The notes under the pieces: generated by a model
Told to the model about the DNA's origin: nothing
The model's input: only the letters and a program-made list of their open reading frames with translations
Databases searched by the model: none
Position numbers and translations under genes: made by a program
In this document: in pieces, positions 10,101 to 22,023 of the stretch
Numbering within the stretch: position 1 is the first letter of the stretch
How the letters are laid out: the number at the start of each line of letters is the position of its first letter
NCBI GenBank assembly: GCA_022592435.1
Contig: JABYQS010000025.1
Span: 62,001-126,000 of the forward strand
Origin: Cerioporus squamosus
Lineage: Eukaryota; Basidiomycota; Agaricomycetes; Polyporales; Polyporaceae
Direction: 5' to 3'
DNA: 64,000 bases

Positions 10101-13100
10101 TTCAACCACCCCGAGTAGTTCTTCGTCACATCAGGGAGCGGCTCCGCGAGGGCCTTCTGCGCCTCATCCTCCGGGCTTTCCTCCCGCCGCGTAGGCTTGC
10201 GCTTCACCACCGCGACCCGGAAGCCACGCGGGCGCTGCGAAGCACCGTCCTCCATGTCCATATCGGCGGGTTGAGTCTCCTCCTGGCTATCGCCCGCGCG
10301 GTTTTTGAAGAAGTCCGTCACCTTGCGTTGGTGGAACTTGTCCTCCATGGCAACGACGCGACGGTGCAGCCAGTCAGGATGGCGGATACGAGGAACGGGA
10401 TTCGCGACCTTCTGCATCGCGGCGGGGATGGTGATAAGCTTCTGGATCACCGAGCCGAGACGCTCGATGTAGTACTCCCAGTCGAGGATCGACCGCAGGT
10501 CGAAGTTCGTTAGGCTGTTGTCCTTGAGCCACTTCCGCAGGTACGTCCGCTTCACGCTCTCCTCAGCGGAGAAGATGGCGACCGGGACGGCGCGGTCAGT
10601 GACAGGGGCGCCCATGGGTTTCGCGGAGATGATGAACTTGCAAGCAAGACCCTTGTCCTTGACCATCTGGTCGCCCAAGAACTCGGCCAGGCGACGCGCA
10701 GTACTGATCGAGGTCGATTTCTGTCCACCATACTCGGCAAGAGTCTTCGACATGCTTCGGTTCTCGGCAATGAGCTCGACCAGTTCGTCATCGGCAAGAT
10801 CCTCTGCATGACTGAAGAGTACGTCCAGCCAACGATCCGCAATCTGAGCAACGGCGGCGTAACACTCCTCGAGGGTCGTCCCCAGCAGGAACTTCTCGAA
10901 GATCTGGGATTGGAAGATTTTGATGAGCTGCAGCTCTCCTCTTCGTTTGACCTCGAAGCCCTTCAACTCGGCCAACGAGCCGTCGTCGTTGAAGACGGCA
11001 TAACGCTTCTTCAGCAGCTTGTCCTCCTCCTTGGACGAAGGCAGGATCATCGCCTTGTACGGACCGTCCAGTTCGAAGAAGATGGAGTTCTCGCTGTGGA
11101 CGACGTATTCGCCCGTCTCTGGGTCAAGGTCGTGGTATTGGTGGTTTGTGAACTTCGCATGGACGAGGTGGTTCAGCATGGTGCACGGGTACGAGAACGC
11201 GATGGCTTTCCCGTTCGACAGCTTGAACTTGAAGTTTTCCGGAAAAACGCCGGGAAGCATGCACCAGATACCATCCGTGTCGAGCTCTAGTGGCCGCCCT
11301 ATTTGCTCGACGAGCTGCCGCGCCATCTGGATGATCGTCGCGCCAGTGAGACAGGTGATGCCGGCCATCTCCATCGAGTGCCAGCGTGCACCCTTCCGCA
11401 TGACGTAGCCGTAGAAAGAGTTGAGGATGCACTTATGCGCGAGCTGCAGGGAGTCGTAGAGGACGATCATCTTCTTCGCCTCGTCGACCTCGGCGATGGA
11501 GCGGTGCTCCGCAAGGACCGCATCGAGGTTCTTCTTCCAGGTCTTGTGCAGGCCCTTGTACTCGTACCGACGGTCACGGAAACGGCGCACAGTGTCGATG
11601 TAGAAGGGGTTCTCCCGCTGGCAGATGATGGCCTCACGGTTCTCGATCTTCGTGTCCTTGACTTTCTTGTAGACCCTCCGCGAGTAGTCTCCCAGACGCT
11701 TGTGCAGCAGCGCGGTCTGCTCGGACTCCGAAAGGTCAACAAACTTCCGCTGGGGCCCTCCCGGCTTGCGCGGTGGAAAAGTCTCCTGGTTCAACGCGTG
11801 CTTGATCATGTTGTACTCATCTCGGCGTGCTGGGAAGAACTCGCCACGCCATGCCCACGTCATGCGGCGATCGCACGTCTTGCCGGGACGGTTGAAGTCG
11901 CAGACCGCACAGGTCGCCTCATCGACGACAGCGTCGGGTTGGAGTCGGTTGGACAACATGATGTTCGGGTACATGGCGGCGACGTCCAAGTGGTAGATCA
12001 GCGGATTGTCCATGCGCTGGGGGTTGTCTCGCATCTCCTCGAGCTTGGCCTGGATCTCTGCTTTCACTTCGTCGTAGTTGGTGACCGCGTCGAGCGAGGA
12101 CTTCGACTCCTCCACGATACAGAAGGTCAGCGCAGCGTCCAGTTCATCGATGAGCTGATAAACAGTATGTTAGGTCCGGTCTAGGACGTTAGATGTATGT
12201 CTGATAACACACCTGTTGCACCGCTGAGGGCTCGATCTTGAAGTGCGTGACGATGTCACTCCGGAACACGCCTGCCTCCAGAGCCTCGACGTGACCACCG
12301 ACGTACGTCTCGGAAGCCACGAGATGTCCTTCATACATGTTTCCATGCGACTCTTCGTGCCTGTTAGGCATGATGATCTCTCCGCGGAAGGCCTCCACCT
12401 ACGGCACAGTCTTCAGTTATTACGGTTCATTGGGTTTCGAGCTTAAACAAGCAAACTTACCATCAGTAGGGTCTCACAGAGGGTGCCACTTCCTTTCCGC
12501 AACACTTCATCCGGTTTGAGGGGGATGATGTTACAGAGCGAGAAGATGAAGGGGTGGACGTATTTCATGTAGAGATAATAGGTGGCGACCGCATCGGAAA
12601 CGGAGTACTGAGCGAGGACCTGAGGCTGCTCCATCGCATACCTGCAGCGGATATCTGAGCATTGGATATCTCGAGAATATCGTCAAGTCGACTCACGGTG
12701 TCATGAGCTCCGGGTCGAGCTCTAGAGGATCGTAGCCAAGCTTGGCAGTCGTCACCGCCTTCAAGCCCTGACTGCCCTGCGGAAGGTACGAGTCGCGCTT
12801 CACCCAACGGAAGCAATCCATGTGAACGCATGTCCGGCTCTTGAACTCATCCTCGTTGTCCTTGGCGAACCCCGTCTCGAGGAACATGTCGATCCCATGC
12901 ACTTTGGAACGAGCGCAGAGGAAGGGAAATCGAAGAAGTCACCGTTGTATGTCGCCATAACGGTGGGCTTGACATCCTGGATGTGAGAGAAAAAGCGACG
13001 AATCACAGCAGGCTATACCAAAGAACATGAGAACGTAAGGACGGGCGAGAAGAGGAGTGCATACCTCATCGGGTTCATTGAAGACTGTAAATGGTCCCTC

Positions 13101-14297
13101 GTAGCCCTCCTTAGGCGTGTACTCAAAGTCCTCGATGTCCTCGCTGACGATGTCGCGGTTCGTGATGAGGAAACCTTGGCCGTCGATCATATACGAGATC
13201 ATCATGACCTGGTCAATCGCCTGGTCCGGGAACTTGAGCGGAGCCTTCGTTGTCTCGATATCGAACGCCATGACGACCGGGTCCGCACGCTTGACACGCT
13301 CCGTGAGCTGCTTGAATGAGGGCTGACCCGCGGTAAACGTGATGGTATACCACAGACCGACGCGGATGTCGTTGTCCATGGCGACTCGCAGGTAGTACGG
13401 CACATCATACTCGCGGATGTCGATGATACCCTCGCGCGGGTCCTTGTCTCGGCCGGTGTTCCACCGCGAAGAGCCAGCCTGAGACTCGCCATCTGCAGCC
13501 CACTCTCCTTCGAGCTCGATGTTGGTCGCCGCGGCAGACGTGGCATTCACGACCTCGGCGTACGCGTCCACCGCGTCGAGCTTGGAGCTGTTCGCAAGCG
13601 CGAGGGGCATGATGTCGCGTCGGACGTTAAGGAGGTCGGACACATTCCGGAAGTGAAGCTGAAGGAAGAGCCGTCGATGGCCCATTAGATGGTTAGGCAT
13701 CTGGAGGTCCTCTTTCCGCTCGCGAGTGATACGGCAGATGACACCCTCGTACTTCTTCATTAACCACTCCTCAATTATCGTCTCCATTCCGCTCTGTTGT
13801 GCGATAACTTTAAGAGACTTTCTCAAACCACAAGCAGAGAACCACGTACCTTGCACGCAATGTAGAAATAAGGCTCATACAGCAGCGTACACTTGAACAT
13901 CCCGCCGTCGTCTTGGATGAAGTAGAAGTCAACACCGGCCTTCCCACCCGGCCAATCCGCATCTTTGATGAGGGTCTGCGGAGAGTTGAGATAGCGAAGT
14001 CGTGTACAACTTCAAATGGCACACCGGATGCATGTTAATCAACCACCCCTCCTTCGCTTGGCCTTCCTGCACGCGATCGAAGCCCAGCTTGTCGTCAACC
14101 TCATCGCTCGTCTTCACCTGCTCAAACCGTTCCGCGAGCTGATTGCCCTCCTCGTCGCGCTGCAATTGTGCGTCTGCGGGTGCGCCGCCGCGACCGCGTC
14201 CTCTGCCCCGTCCGCCACGAAAAGACGTGTTTCCTCGGTATCCAAAGCGTGAAGAGCCTCGTCCGCCTCGCTTAAAGTTTCCTGTACCTCTCGCCAT
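7131..14297 (-). CDS. POL2: DNA polymerase epsilon catalytic subunit
   Basis: Nine exons: 14297-14025, 13975-13850, 13793-13065, 13012-12697, 12641-12461, 12398-12213, 12154-9686, 9634-7232, 7163-7131. About 2238 residues, the usual size (yeast 2222). An RG-rich N-terminus precedes the 3'-5' exonuclease ([17 protein letters not shown]). The polymerase core has a Cys motif ([16 protein letters not shown]), motif A ([10 protein letters not shown]), motif B ([11 protein letters not shown]) and motif C (ELDTDGIWC). The C-terminal half is the inactive polymerase fold, ending in two Cys clusters (CRHC...CTKC, CTRCG...CGCSG) that bind the accessory subunits. It is the leading-strand replicase in the nucleus. 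Oddity: exon 4 is 316 nt where 317 is needed; one base is missing near 12922-12930, right after the exonuclease motif. All other junctions keep phase, and the gene is essential in fungi, so an assembly indel is likely. Confidence 0.95.
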
Positions 14298-14679
14298 CGT
14301 GCGGGTTGACGGTGAGGCCGAGAGCCACAGAAGAAGAAGGGGAGGGAAATGGAGGAGAAGGGAGAAGATGGCAGCGGGAAGCGCTTCTGTCGCGTCTTGC
14401 CACATGTGACCGGTCGCGTCGCTGTGACTGACGTCAACAGTCACGCGAATGTCACGAATCCGCACCACTTCTTAGCTCGGGTTGCGGCAAGGAACCAGGC
14501 CCCCTGTCTCGCAAGCCCGACTTCGCTCACTCAGATGACTCGCAGGACTGCCGGCGAGATAATATGCGTGTGTTATGCCGAAGATTTTGTAGTAGACCTC
14601 TACAATACAGTGATCGAACATTATGGACACTATCCAAGCCACGAGATCCTGAGCCTGCCACCAGTGGTGGTAGTGTAGA
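14298..14679. promoter_or_regulatory. polymerase promoter region with a short inverted repeat
   Basis: Upstream of the polymerase start. At 14424-14444, GTGACTG and CAGTCAC form a perfect 7-bp inverted repeat around ACGTCAA, which overlaps a CRE-like TGACGTCA-type core. Whether a factor binds is unknown. Confidence 0.35.
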
Positions 14680-15894
14680 CTAGTCGAAACATATACCGCC
14701 ATCCACGAGATACTGAGGCATATAAGCAGAATATGGGTAAACAGGATACAGGCGGAAGTCGATGGAATAACACGCACGGATTGACCTAAGGATTAGAGGG
14801 TCTGAGCGTAAGTACTATACTGAGTTGAAGACCGTCGCGGGTGCTCACCAGTGATGAAGGACGCGTCATCGGAAACCAAGAATGAGACGAGCCCGGCAAC
14901 GTCCTCGGGTTTGCCATTGTGCTGGAGTACGTTGCTATTGTTGAACTACGTGTAACCGGTAAGTCTTGGGCTTGATCCCGGGCTTTTGAGTTACGGATGG
15001 CCACACTCACAGATGCAGTCCACGCCCCCTTCGGCAGGCCGCTGGTGGACGTGTGGTACTCATCCAGATATTCCACTGCAAACATGGCACGCGTCAGCTC
15101 AGCAGCTTGGTTATCGAGATGCCCTGCTAGTACGCACTCAGTGGGGTCTCGATGACGCCTGGGGCGTACGCATTCACGGTGATCCCGTACTTTCCGTAAT
15201 CCATAGCTGCACACTGGGTCATGCCGCGAATCGCAAACTTTGTCGCGCTATACGCGGTCATCTCTGCAAACCCTGGAATGAATCAGCTCAACTTAGCCCG
15301 CAAATCAGCCGATGTTGGCTACCTTTCTTGCTCGCAATCGACGCTGCGCCCAGGATGCGTCCACCCTTGCCCTGCTTGATGAGCTGTATCGCAGCATACT
15401 TGTAGCAGAACGTTCCCTTGAGGTTCACAGATAGTAGCCTGTCGAAGTCCTCCGTGGACGCTGAGGGGCGGAGGTCGCTGTCAGGCAAGATCGCATGCGA
15501 ACAGTAAAAAACCACTGACTCTCATGCAGTACACGATTGACGGAAATGCCAGCGTTCGCGATCATCTAGGAGACATCGTATGTGCGAGTCAGCACGACTA
15601 CCAGATGGTTGAAAGTGCAGAGGGACCTTACCGCATAGAGACTTCCGAGCTCCTGAACAACAGTGTCGACTAATCTCTTGACGTCGTCCTCCAAGGCGAC
15701 GCTCCCAGTCACCTTGACCACTCGCGTGCCATATTCCTTTCAACATGGGCAGCGAGCTCATCCAATTGCGGTTGAGACTGTGGAAGGTCAAACAGTCCCA
15801 GATCGTATCCGTCTTTGGCGAGCCTCAGCGCGACACCGCGACCGATACCCATCGCTGCGCCAGTGATGACGGCAACACGTTTTGCAGCAGACAT
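14680..15894 (-). CDS. short-chain dehydrogenase/reductase (one-base frameshift)
   Basis: Classical SDR. The cofactor motif TGAAMGIGRG sits near residue 10, NAG in MIANAGIS, and the catalytic Tyr-Lys pair in YSATK. The C-terminus (SDDASFITGQSYLVDGGICFD) is reached through two introns and ends at the TAG at 14680. NAD(P)-dependent oxidoreductase, substrate unknown; the family form resembles diacetyl/acetoin-reductase-type SDRs. Oddity: the first exon runs out of frame after LAAHVE. The expected continuation, KEYGTRVVKVTG, follows at once in the next frame, so one A is missing from a short A run at about 15738-15740. No plausible intron fits. Either an assembly indel or a recent inactivating mutation. 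Confidence 0.85.
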
Positions 15895-16431
15895 GGAGGT
15901 ATAGTAAGTAGGGGTTATAGGGGTTACCTGCTCCTGCCGGTCCTGGGTCCTCGTTATATACGAGACCAATACGAGAGTAGAGGAGGCGCTAACAGTCGGA
16001 GAATATGACCGGGTTCCTATCGAGTCATGCAGGAATCAGCACGTATTTCATGGGAGCGAGAGACTGATATGCCGACCGGACAATGTAAGCGGCAGTAGAG
16101 CCGTTGAATCATGCCAGATGCAATCACTGACCGGTACTCTAATACTGCTAGTACTGAGTCCTGGTCCGTCACATTGATAGAGCAGGACTCGTGCGCCAGA
16201 CAAGTAGGTTGACGAATGATCACCATACGGGCACACCAAAATGTGCAATTCGCTGCGATCCCATGATCAAACACCAGTGGCCGCAATGCGATGGAATAGT
16301 TAGTCATTATGTGCAAGGCCGGTCCCCGCACATGTGGGGATATACAATACACTACCGGGATACATATGTGCAGTCCGTGGCTCCGAACAATGTTCATCTA
16401 AGGCTCGACTAAGTCCGTGATGGGGAATAAG
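15895..16431. other. intergenic, nothing recognised
   Basis: 537 bp between two minus-strand genes. It contains the dehydrogenase promoter and the 3' region of the acetyltransferase. No gene or repeat recognised. Confidence 0.4.
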
Positions 16432-17159
16432 TTACAAGCGCGGAGTTTGTGGGCGGTCCGTAGGAGCATACTTGGCCTAGGATGCAATGAGCATAGTTGG
16501 GAGCCTACTCAAATGGAACGGACTCACCATCTCGTTCTCCTTCTTCTGAAACCCGCACTTCTCGTAGAAGGCTGCGTAACAGATCACCATGAGACCAACG
16601 TCGGAGACACGAGAAGCGGGGCAGATCACTTACGTATGTTACTATCGCTGCAGTTCAGGATCGTCTTGTAGCACCCGCTGTTCTCGCTGATACCAGTAAG
16701 AGCGTGAATGATCCGGAGACCGAGCTTTTTGCCCTGCTGGCTCTTGTCCACGGCGATATCCTCGATATGCCCCACACAGCCAAGCCCACGCAGGAACTTG
16801 CGCTCGATGAAAACGGTGCCAACCGCGACAATGCGGTCGGACGCCTTGTCGACAATGACGATGCCGTAGTATGTGCGGGGTGCCGCGCGCAGGGCTTCGA
16901 ACTGGGCGCGCCACGCGTCCTCGCCGGGATCGGTCACGACAGTGAGGACTGACAGGACCGAGAGGTGACCGCGCCGGTAGTCTGTGGATGCGAGGGGACG
17001 AATCTGCGCGTAACACCCAGTTCAACGAGGAGCTCGCAGGGCACAATATAGTGAGAAAAAACATACGTGGAGTTCTGCGGGGAGCTGCTTGCGAACGTCC
17101 GCGGGAATCTGTTCAGTTGGGAAGAGCAGGTCGAGCTCAGCGTCGGGCGTGAAAGGCAT
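16432..17159 (-). CDS. GNA1: glucosamine-6-phosphate N-acetyltransferase
   Basis: Four exons (17159-17067, 17003-16634, 16571-16528, 16476-16432) total 552 nt, 183 residues. A GNAT fold is clear: IRPL at the start of the domain, VGTVFIERKFLRGLGCVGHIEDIAVD (strands 4-5), the acetyl-CoA pyrophosphate loop QQGKKLGLRII, and CYKTILNCSDSN followed by FYEKCGFQKKENEM at the end, the signature of the GNA1 subfamily. It makes N-acetylglucosamine-6-phosphate from glucosamine-6-phosphate and acetyl-CoA on the way to UDP-GlcNAc, used for chitin, N-glycans and GPI anchors, in the cytosol. Length matches fungal homologues. Confidence 0.92.
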
Positions 17160-18550
17160 TATGACTTGAGTATTTGTGGTCGTCAAGAGTACGCTAGGAT
17201 GGTCTACGAGGTAAAGAGGGGCAGTGAGGGAGTGGAAGAGAAGGCGGATGGGAAGCTGGGAGCAGGCAACCAGCGGAACCTGTTATGAGCGCGTTCGGGT
17301 GGCCGTTTTTGGCTGGCGGCGAGCGTCTGTGGCAGCACTGGCGCACCGCGCTCTGTCCCCGCCGCGCGGCTTGCCCTCACCGCCCATGGCGATGTCCCCG
17401 ACAACGTTTCTCCCACTGTGCGGCGCCAGGCGACGCCCGTCTTTCACATCTCGCTGTCCTGTGCTTCGGCTCAATTCCATTTCTTAAATCTGTGCTGCAA
17501 TGCATTGCTGTCCTCGGGGAGACACGAAGCGGGTTGAGGCTGCTTCAATACGTAGGCAATTCGTCGTCCACCTGCATGAGAACGTCGACGACGATCCACG
17601 AACGTGCGTGGCACGGGAGCGGCGTGACATACATAAGAACGTATATGCGGCAGACCACCGCTGTTAACTTGTGACGCTCGCTAGCTCGAAGCAGCAGCAG
17701 CGAGTCTACAAGGGAGGACTTTACGCTCATCAAAAGGTATGCAATGACGTCGCATCTTCATCTTCACTCTCACAACGCGCTTTGTTCTACCAACAGTCAT
17801 CCTGTGCGATTGTGCGATGGAGCGATCCCTCGTAGCTCGTCCCGTAACCGTTGAGGTCGCAGTTGAGGTCGAGTCCGATGTGGTGACAAGCGTGGCGAGG
17901 CTGCTTTGAGGACTCAAAGATAAACATCGGTCACGAACTCTCGCTGTCTCCCGCTCGCGACACCTTCCTCCCAAGCCCACCCTGCGGCAGGTGTGCTCGA
18001 AGTGGCCCGTCTGAAGTTGATCACGACCGAGCCTCGCCAAGGTACGGTGCGGCTTCAGACGTCCGACCATCCTCTCGGCACTGAGATTTGTCACCACTCG
18101 CTGCCCACTCCGCGCCATCCTCAATTTGCCGGCTCTTTTGCGTGTCTCGTATTGTCACGACACGATTTCCACACCGGCGTCGGACACGCAGGACACGAGG
18201 GAAGCTACTGCCGGTTCTCATCACTGTCCATGCCCTAGGTGTCAACTTCGGGACCCAAGTATGAGCCTTCCTTTGAGGCCATCTTCACACAACTCAATCC
18301 CTGTGACACGGCTTAGCCTGTGAGTTCTGATCTTCGTTTGACGTTGAACGGGAGGCATGACTATTCTCCACGCTATTTCCCCCACTACCAAATGCCGCGC
18401 CTAGATAATCGTCTCAGCAAGATGATGTCTCTGACGTGAGCATTAGAGCGGAAGGGTTGAGATCCACCGATAGAAAACGGAGATGTATCACGTTAATGGC
18501 AAGTATAATAGCGATTCGGTTTGGAAGAAGCCGTCCTGGACTCCCCAAAT
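17160..18550. promoter_or_regulatory. divergent intergenic region
   Basis: 1.4 kb between GNA1 (minus) and the HET gene (plus). Open frames here (longest about 147 codons) lack domain features or believable splice partners. I see only promoter space. Confidence 0.4.
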
Positions 18551-20796
18551 ATGATCGCAGGTCCTCTTCAGCCGGAGCCGTCGGCGGCTCTTGTGTCTCC
18601 CAAGAACATACGCAATGGTGAGTGTCGCACTCGCTGGGAGGGTCTACGCTAAAAGGTTGATTCAACAGCAATGGTGGTTCAACCTTGCCCTGATGCTCTG
18701 CCAGAGTCTGCCGCTCGTCGGTGGATCGGGACGGACTTCATATATTTCGTCGACGTCCCATGGTATCCCTCCCTCGTGCCAACTGCCTCGGCATGCAGCA
18801 CCGCTCCCAGTGTGACGCACCCCGCAGCAGCGTTTTGCGACATCGCCGCCCGTGTTCTGGAGGAGTTGATCGGTACATCCCTGGCGAAGATCCCTCTTCC
18901 ACTATCCCTGCGGGACGGTCTGTGTTGTCGGAGGAGGCTCTATGGACTCTGCTCCTTCCGAGGACCGAAGAACTAGGCAGATGCGGCGCTGATCAGCTTC
19001 GCCTGGCATCCGAAGCGTTCCTCGTATCTCTCAGGAAGGCTACCTCCGCCATCGACAGGAGTCTGGTTCAGGATTCCACGAATGCCTTCGACCGTAGAGT
19101 CTTTCTCGCTGTAGGCATCATGTTCTACGGCCTCGCACATTGGGCAAACGCTGTCTTGCACGACGAGAGGCAGGCGATCCTTCTCCTCGATGGCACGAGG
19201 ATGTCTCAAGACCTCATCTCCGTGTACCGCGAGGAGCTCTCGGAACGATGGGAAAATGACATAGGGTACGAACTCGACCGAGTTCTGGACGGTGGACTGC
19301 CGTTCATCGCGTATGCGTCCAACTCTACCCCCACAATCAATCGCTCCAACTTCCTCGACCCTCACGACTACGCTCCCCTGCATCGTAGCGCCCAGTGCAG
19401 TTGTCCCTTTATCCGACCACCTCTCTCCGATGTTATGCACCATCTCGCTGCATCTCGTGTCCCAGTAATGGTGCTCGATGGCAACGTTCTGTCTGTCCGG
19501 GACAGCCTCGTTGGAGATTACGTCGCGATCAGCCACGTTTGGGCGGACGGACTTGGTAGTATCGCGGAAGTCGGTCTTCCCGCTTGTCAGATCTCCCACA
19601 TCGCTTCCCTCACTCGCCGCCTGGTATCGAGCGGTGCGTTCTGGCTGGACGCTCTCTGTATTCCCGAAGAGGAGACGTCTCGCAAGCGTGCCATCACTCT
19701 CATGGCCCAGACATACGAGCACGCAGCGAAGGTGCTCGTAACGGACGGGGGCATCCGGACTCAGTGCAGCCTCTCCTCGCCCAAGGAGGAGTGCATCCTC
19801 CGCATCGCGACCTCGGGCTGGATGCAGCGCATCTGGACACTCCAGGAAGGCATGCTCGCGCGCGAGCTCTACTTCGAGGTTTCAGACGGGCTCATCGACG
19901 TGACGCACTTCAACGGCCCCTTCTTCCACCTAGCATGGGCATGCATCCCTCTCCTTCGGCGTCGCCTGCACGACTTATCGAGGCTCCAGTACCACGCTGT
20001 GTCCCACGATCCCCCGCGCTGCTCGTACCGAGACATAATCGCTCTCCTGCGGCATCGTACCACCAGCAAGCCCAGGGACGAATGTGTCGCTATCGCCGGT
20101 CTGTTGGGCATCGATGCTGCAGAGCTCGTAGCAATCCCAGACGGCGACGCGCGCATGCGGACGCTACTCATGCGGTGCGGCACCCTTCCGCGTTGTGTGG
20201 CTGTCTACGGGTGGTTCTCGCGCAGACTCGACCTCCCGAACTTTCGCTGGGCGCCGTCGTCGATCACCAACATCCTCTGGCAGGGCGACGACGACCCGTA
20301 CGTCTCCAGGTGTACGGAAGACGGGCTGTTCGGGCGTTACACCATCGTCCGCTTCCCGCTCGTCGACATGCGCAGGTATATCGGCATTGTGGTGACAGTC
20401 ACTGGCGAGGTGCTCCTCAACAGACCAGGTGGCCAGATTGAGGTAGTCTCTTCGAGGACGGTGCACATACAGCTGTCCCCTGCGCCTGTCACGGCAGGCA
20501 TCCAGAGCGGCCGTCCTGTGGTGATCAACGGCATCCTCATAACGGATCGCGCGCTCCCGACTACCGTGAGCGAGCAGGCCGCCGCGGCCATTTTCACCCC
20601 TTCCTTGCAGGGACAGACAACCGAAGATGTTGTACTGGCCTCGGACGCGAACCCTCTACATTGTCAGTTCATCGCAGCAGGGAAGGTGGAGGCGAACGAT
20701 CATGTGGCTGAGAGACGGGACGATGGGGACGTCATGCGAGGATGGAAGCATGTTGAGGGATTCATGCATAGCTTGGTGCCAGTCCGGCTTACATGA
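18551..20796 (+). CDS. HET-domain (heterokaryon incompatibility-like) protein
   Basis: The best model has three exons: 18551-18617, 18669-18872 and 18977-20796 (2091 nt, 696 residues). The HET domain is in the middle: DYVAISHVWADGLG, then FWLDALCIP, then SRKRAITLMAQTYEHAAKVLV and SGWMQRIWTLQEG, the usual conserved blocks. Fungal HET proteins trigger self/non-self rejection and regulated cell death. Many lineages have large, fast-changing sets of unknown specificity. The region before the domain (about 200 residues) and the C-terminal third are not recognised. The second intron is inferred: it joins two frames, has no clear branch site, and its inside is open in the downstream frame. A missing base near 18870 or a start at 18721 are the alternatives. 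Confidence 0.8.
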
Positions 20797-21242
20797 GGTA
20801 ACGATGCGTGGTGGTTTTCCTCTGTTACAATGTACTAGTACTCACTACGGATTTTGAGGTGCCTGCCCCATCATTCGCGGCGTGCATGGGGGCTTGTGTC
20901 TCGAATCCTCCCCGTTCCGCACTGCGACCACTGGAAAATCTCCAGATGTGTTCTGGACGCGCAGTGACTTGACGCCTTGTGGCCTGGCATGCCATCAAGT
21001 TGGGGCGTCCGAAGGCGCCGCGCTGGCGGGTTCCGGATACGCATGGCCCGCGGTGTTGGGCGAGGGCTGCTTCTGCTTCTCCGCGCGTTCTCGTTGTGAA
21101 CACCTCAACAGCGCCACATGAAGCCATGCAAAGCTACGACGCCTGGGGTTTGGATGAGTCCTCTTACAGGGGTCTCAATGAAGGATCGCTGACCTTGGCA
21201 GGACGCCTTGCAACTCAGGCCGTTGGAGAGTCTTCGAGTCCC
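20797..21242. other. convergent 3' region, no gene seen
   Basis: About 450 bp between the HET gene and the small membrane-protein gene, which run toward each other. No features recognised. Confidence 0.4.
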
Positions 21243-21627
21243 TTAACCACCCAGGGTCTCGTCCACACTGCTTTCATCATCCTCATTCCAGACGTTATCG
21301 ACAGTGGTAGGATCGCGTTCCGCTGTGTCGCGCGCGATAGTGACTAGTCAGCTCGATGGCCGCGCTCGACGAGAGGATATGACGTGAAGTAGTATAGTAC
21401 TTACCGTTTCCGCGCGGTCGCAACACCTCCGCTCGTATGGCCCACCACCCATGCAGGATATAGAAGACCCACAGAACGAGACACAACCCCACAATCGCGG
21501 CGACAACCCCTACGACGATCGATCTAACCTCGCTCCCGGACGCCCGGCGGACCATGGCTGCGGCTGTGCCCGCACTTCGAGTCGAGCTCGCTCGATGATA
21601 TGGTGAGGGAAGAGGCAAAGTAGGCAT
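21243..21627 (-). CDS. small single-pass membrane protein, family unknown
   Basis: Two exons, 21627-21405 and 21343-21243, total 324 nt (107 residues). The intron has a perfect GTAAGT donor and a CTGAC branch site close to its TAG end. One hydrophobic helix (SIVVGVVAAIVGLCLVLWVF, about residues 35-54) is followed by HGWW and a basic stretch, then an acidic tail ending in NEDDESSVDETLGG. The start could also be an internal Met at 21555. The natural composition of exon 2 after splicing is the main support. I do not recognise the family; membrane location is inferred from the helix only. Confidence 0.5.
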
Positions 21628-22023
21628 GGAGGCTTTGGATGCCGTCCTCGAGTACGCTGGACATTGTTTTATAGGAGCTCGAGACGGAGCATGAAGGCAA
21701 CGTAGTACTTCCACGGTTGCTCGTGACCAGGTCGCGGGCGATCCAGAAGCGGCCACTGCGGAGTCTCTCACGGGGCGAATGCCTAGAGTACAAGGGTTAA
21801 CGTATTCGTCCATCACAGACTCACAGACAGCTCTAGGTGTACACAGGTAGCTAGGTAGGTCATAAGAGGGCGTGGCGTCATGAAGAAGGAGGGCTCAACA
21901 GGAGAGAATAATCATAGTACAAGAGGATGCATAGCGCGGGTTAGATATGTTCGCATAAGTCATCAAAGGCCAATGAAAATCGATCACGAAGGAAGAGTCA
22001 GAGCAGTCGCATCAAGCGACAAC
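21628..22023. other. intergenic, nothing recognised
   Basis: Short space holding the promoter of the small membrane protein and the 3' end region of the Ase1-like gene. Confidence 0.4.

Noticed and set aside
11303..12184. Long open frames antisense to Pol epsilon (also 7703-8626 and 9848-10513)
   Set aside because: Opposite-strand shadows of a conserved coding sequence; no family features.
15710..15755. A very short intron (32 nt) to explain the dehydrogenase frame change
   Set aside because: Non-consensus GTTGAA donor, far too short, and it would remove the expected KEYGTRVVK residues.
18860..18976. Frameshift in the HET gene
   Set aside because: A 104-nt GT-AG segment (18873-18976) joins the two frames and makes the total a multiple of three, so a missing base is not required. 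Kept only as an alternative.
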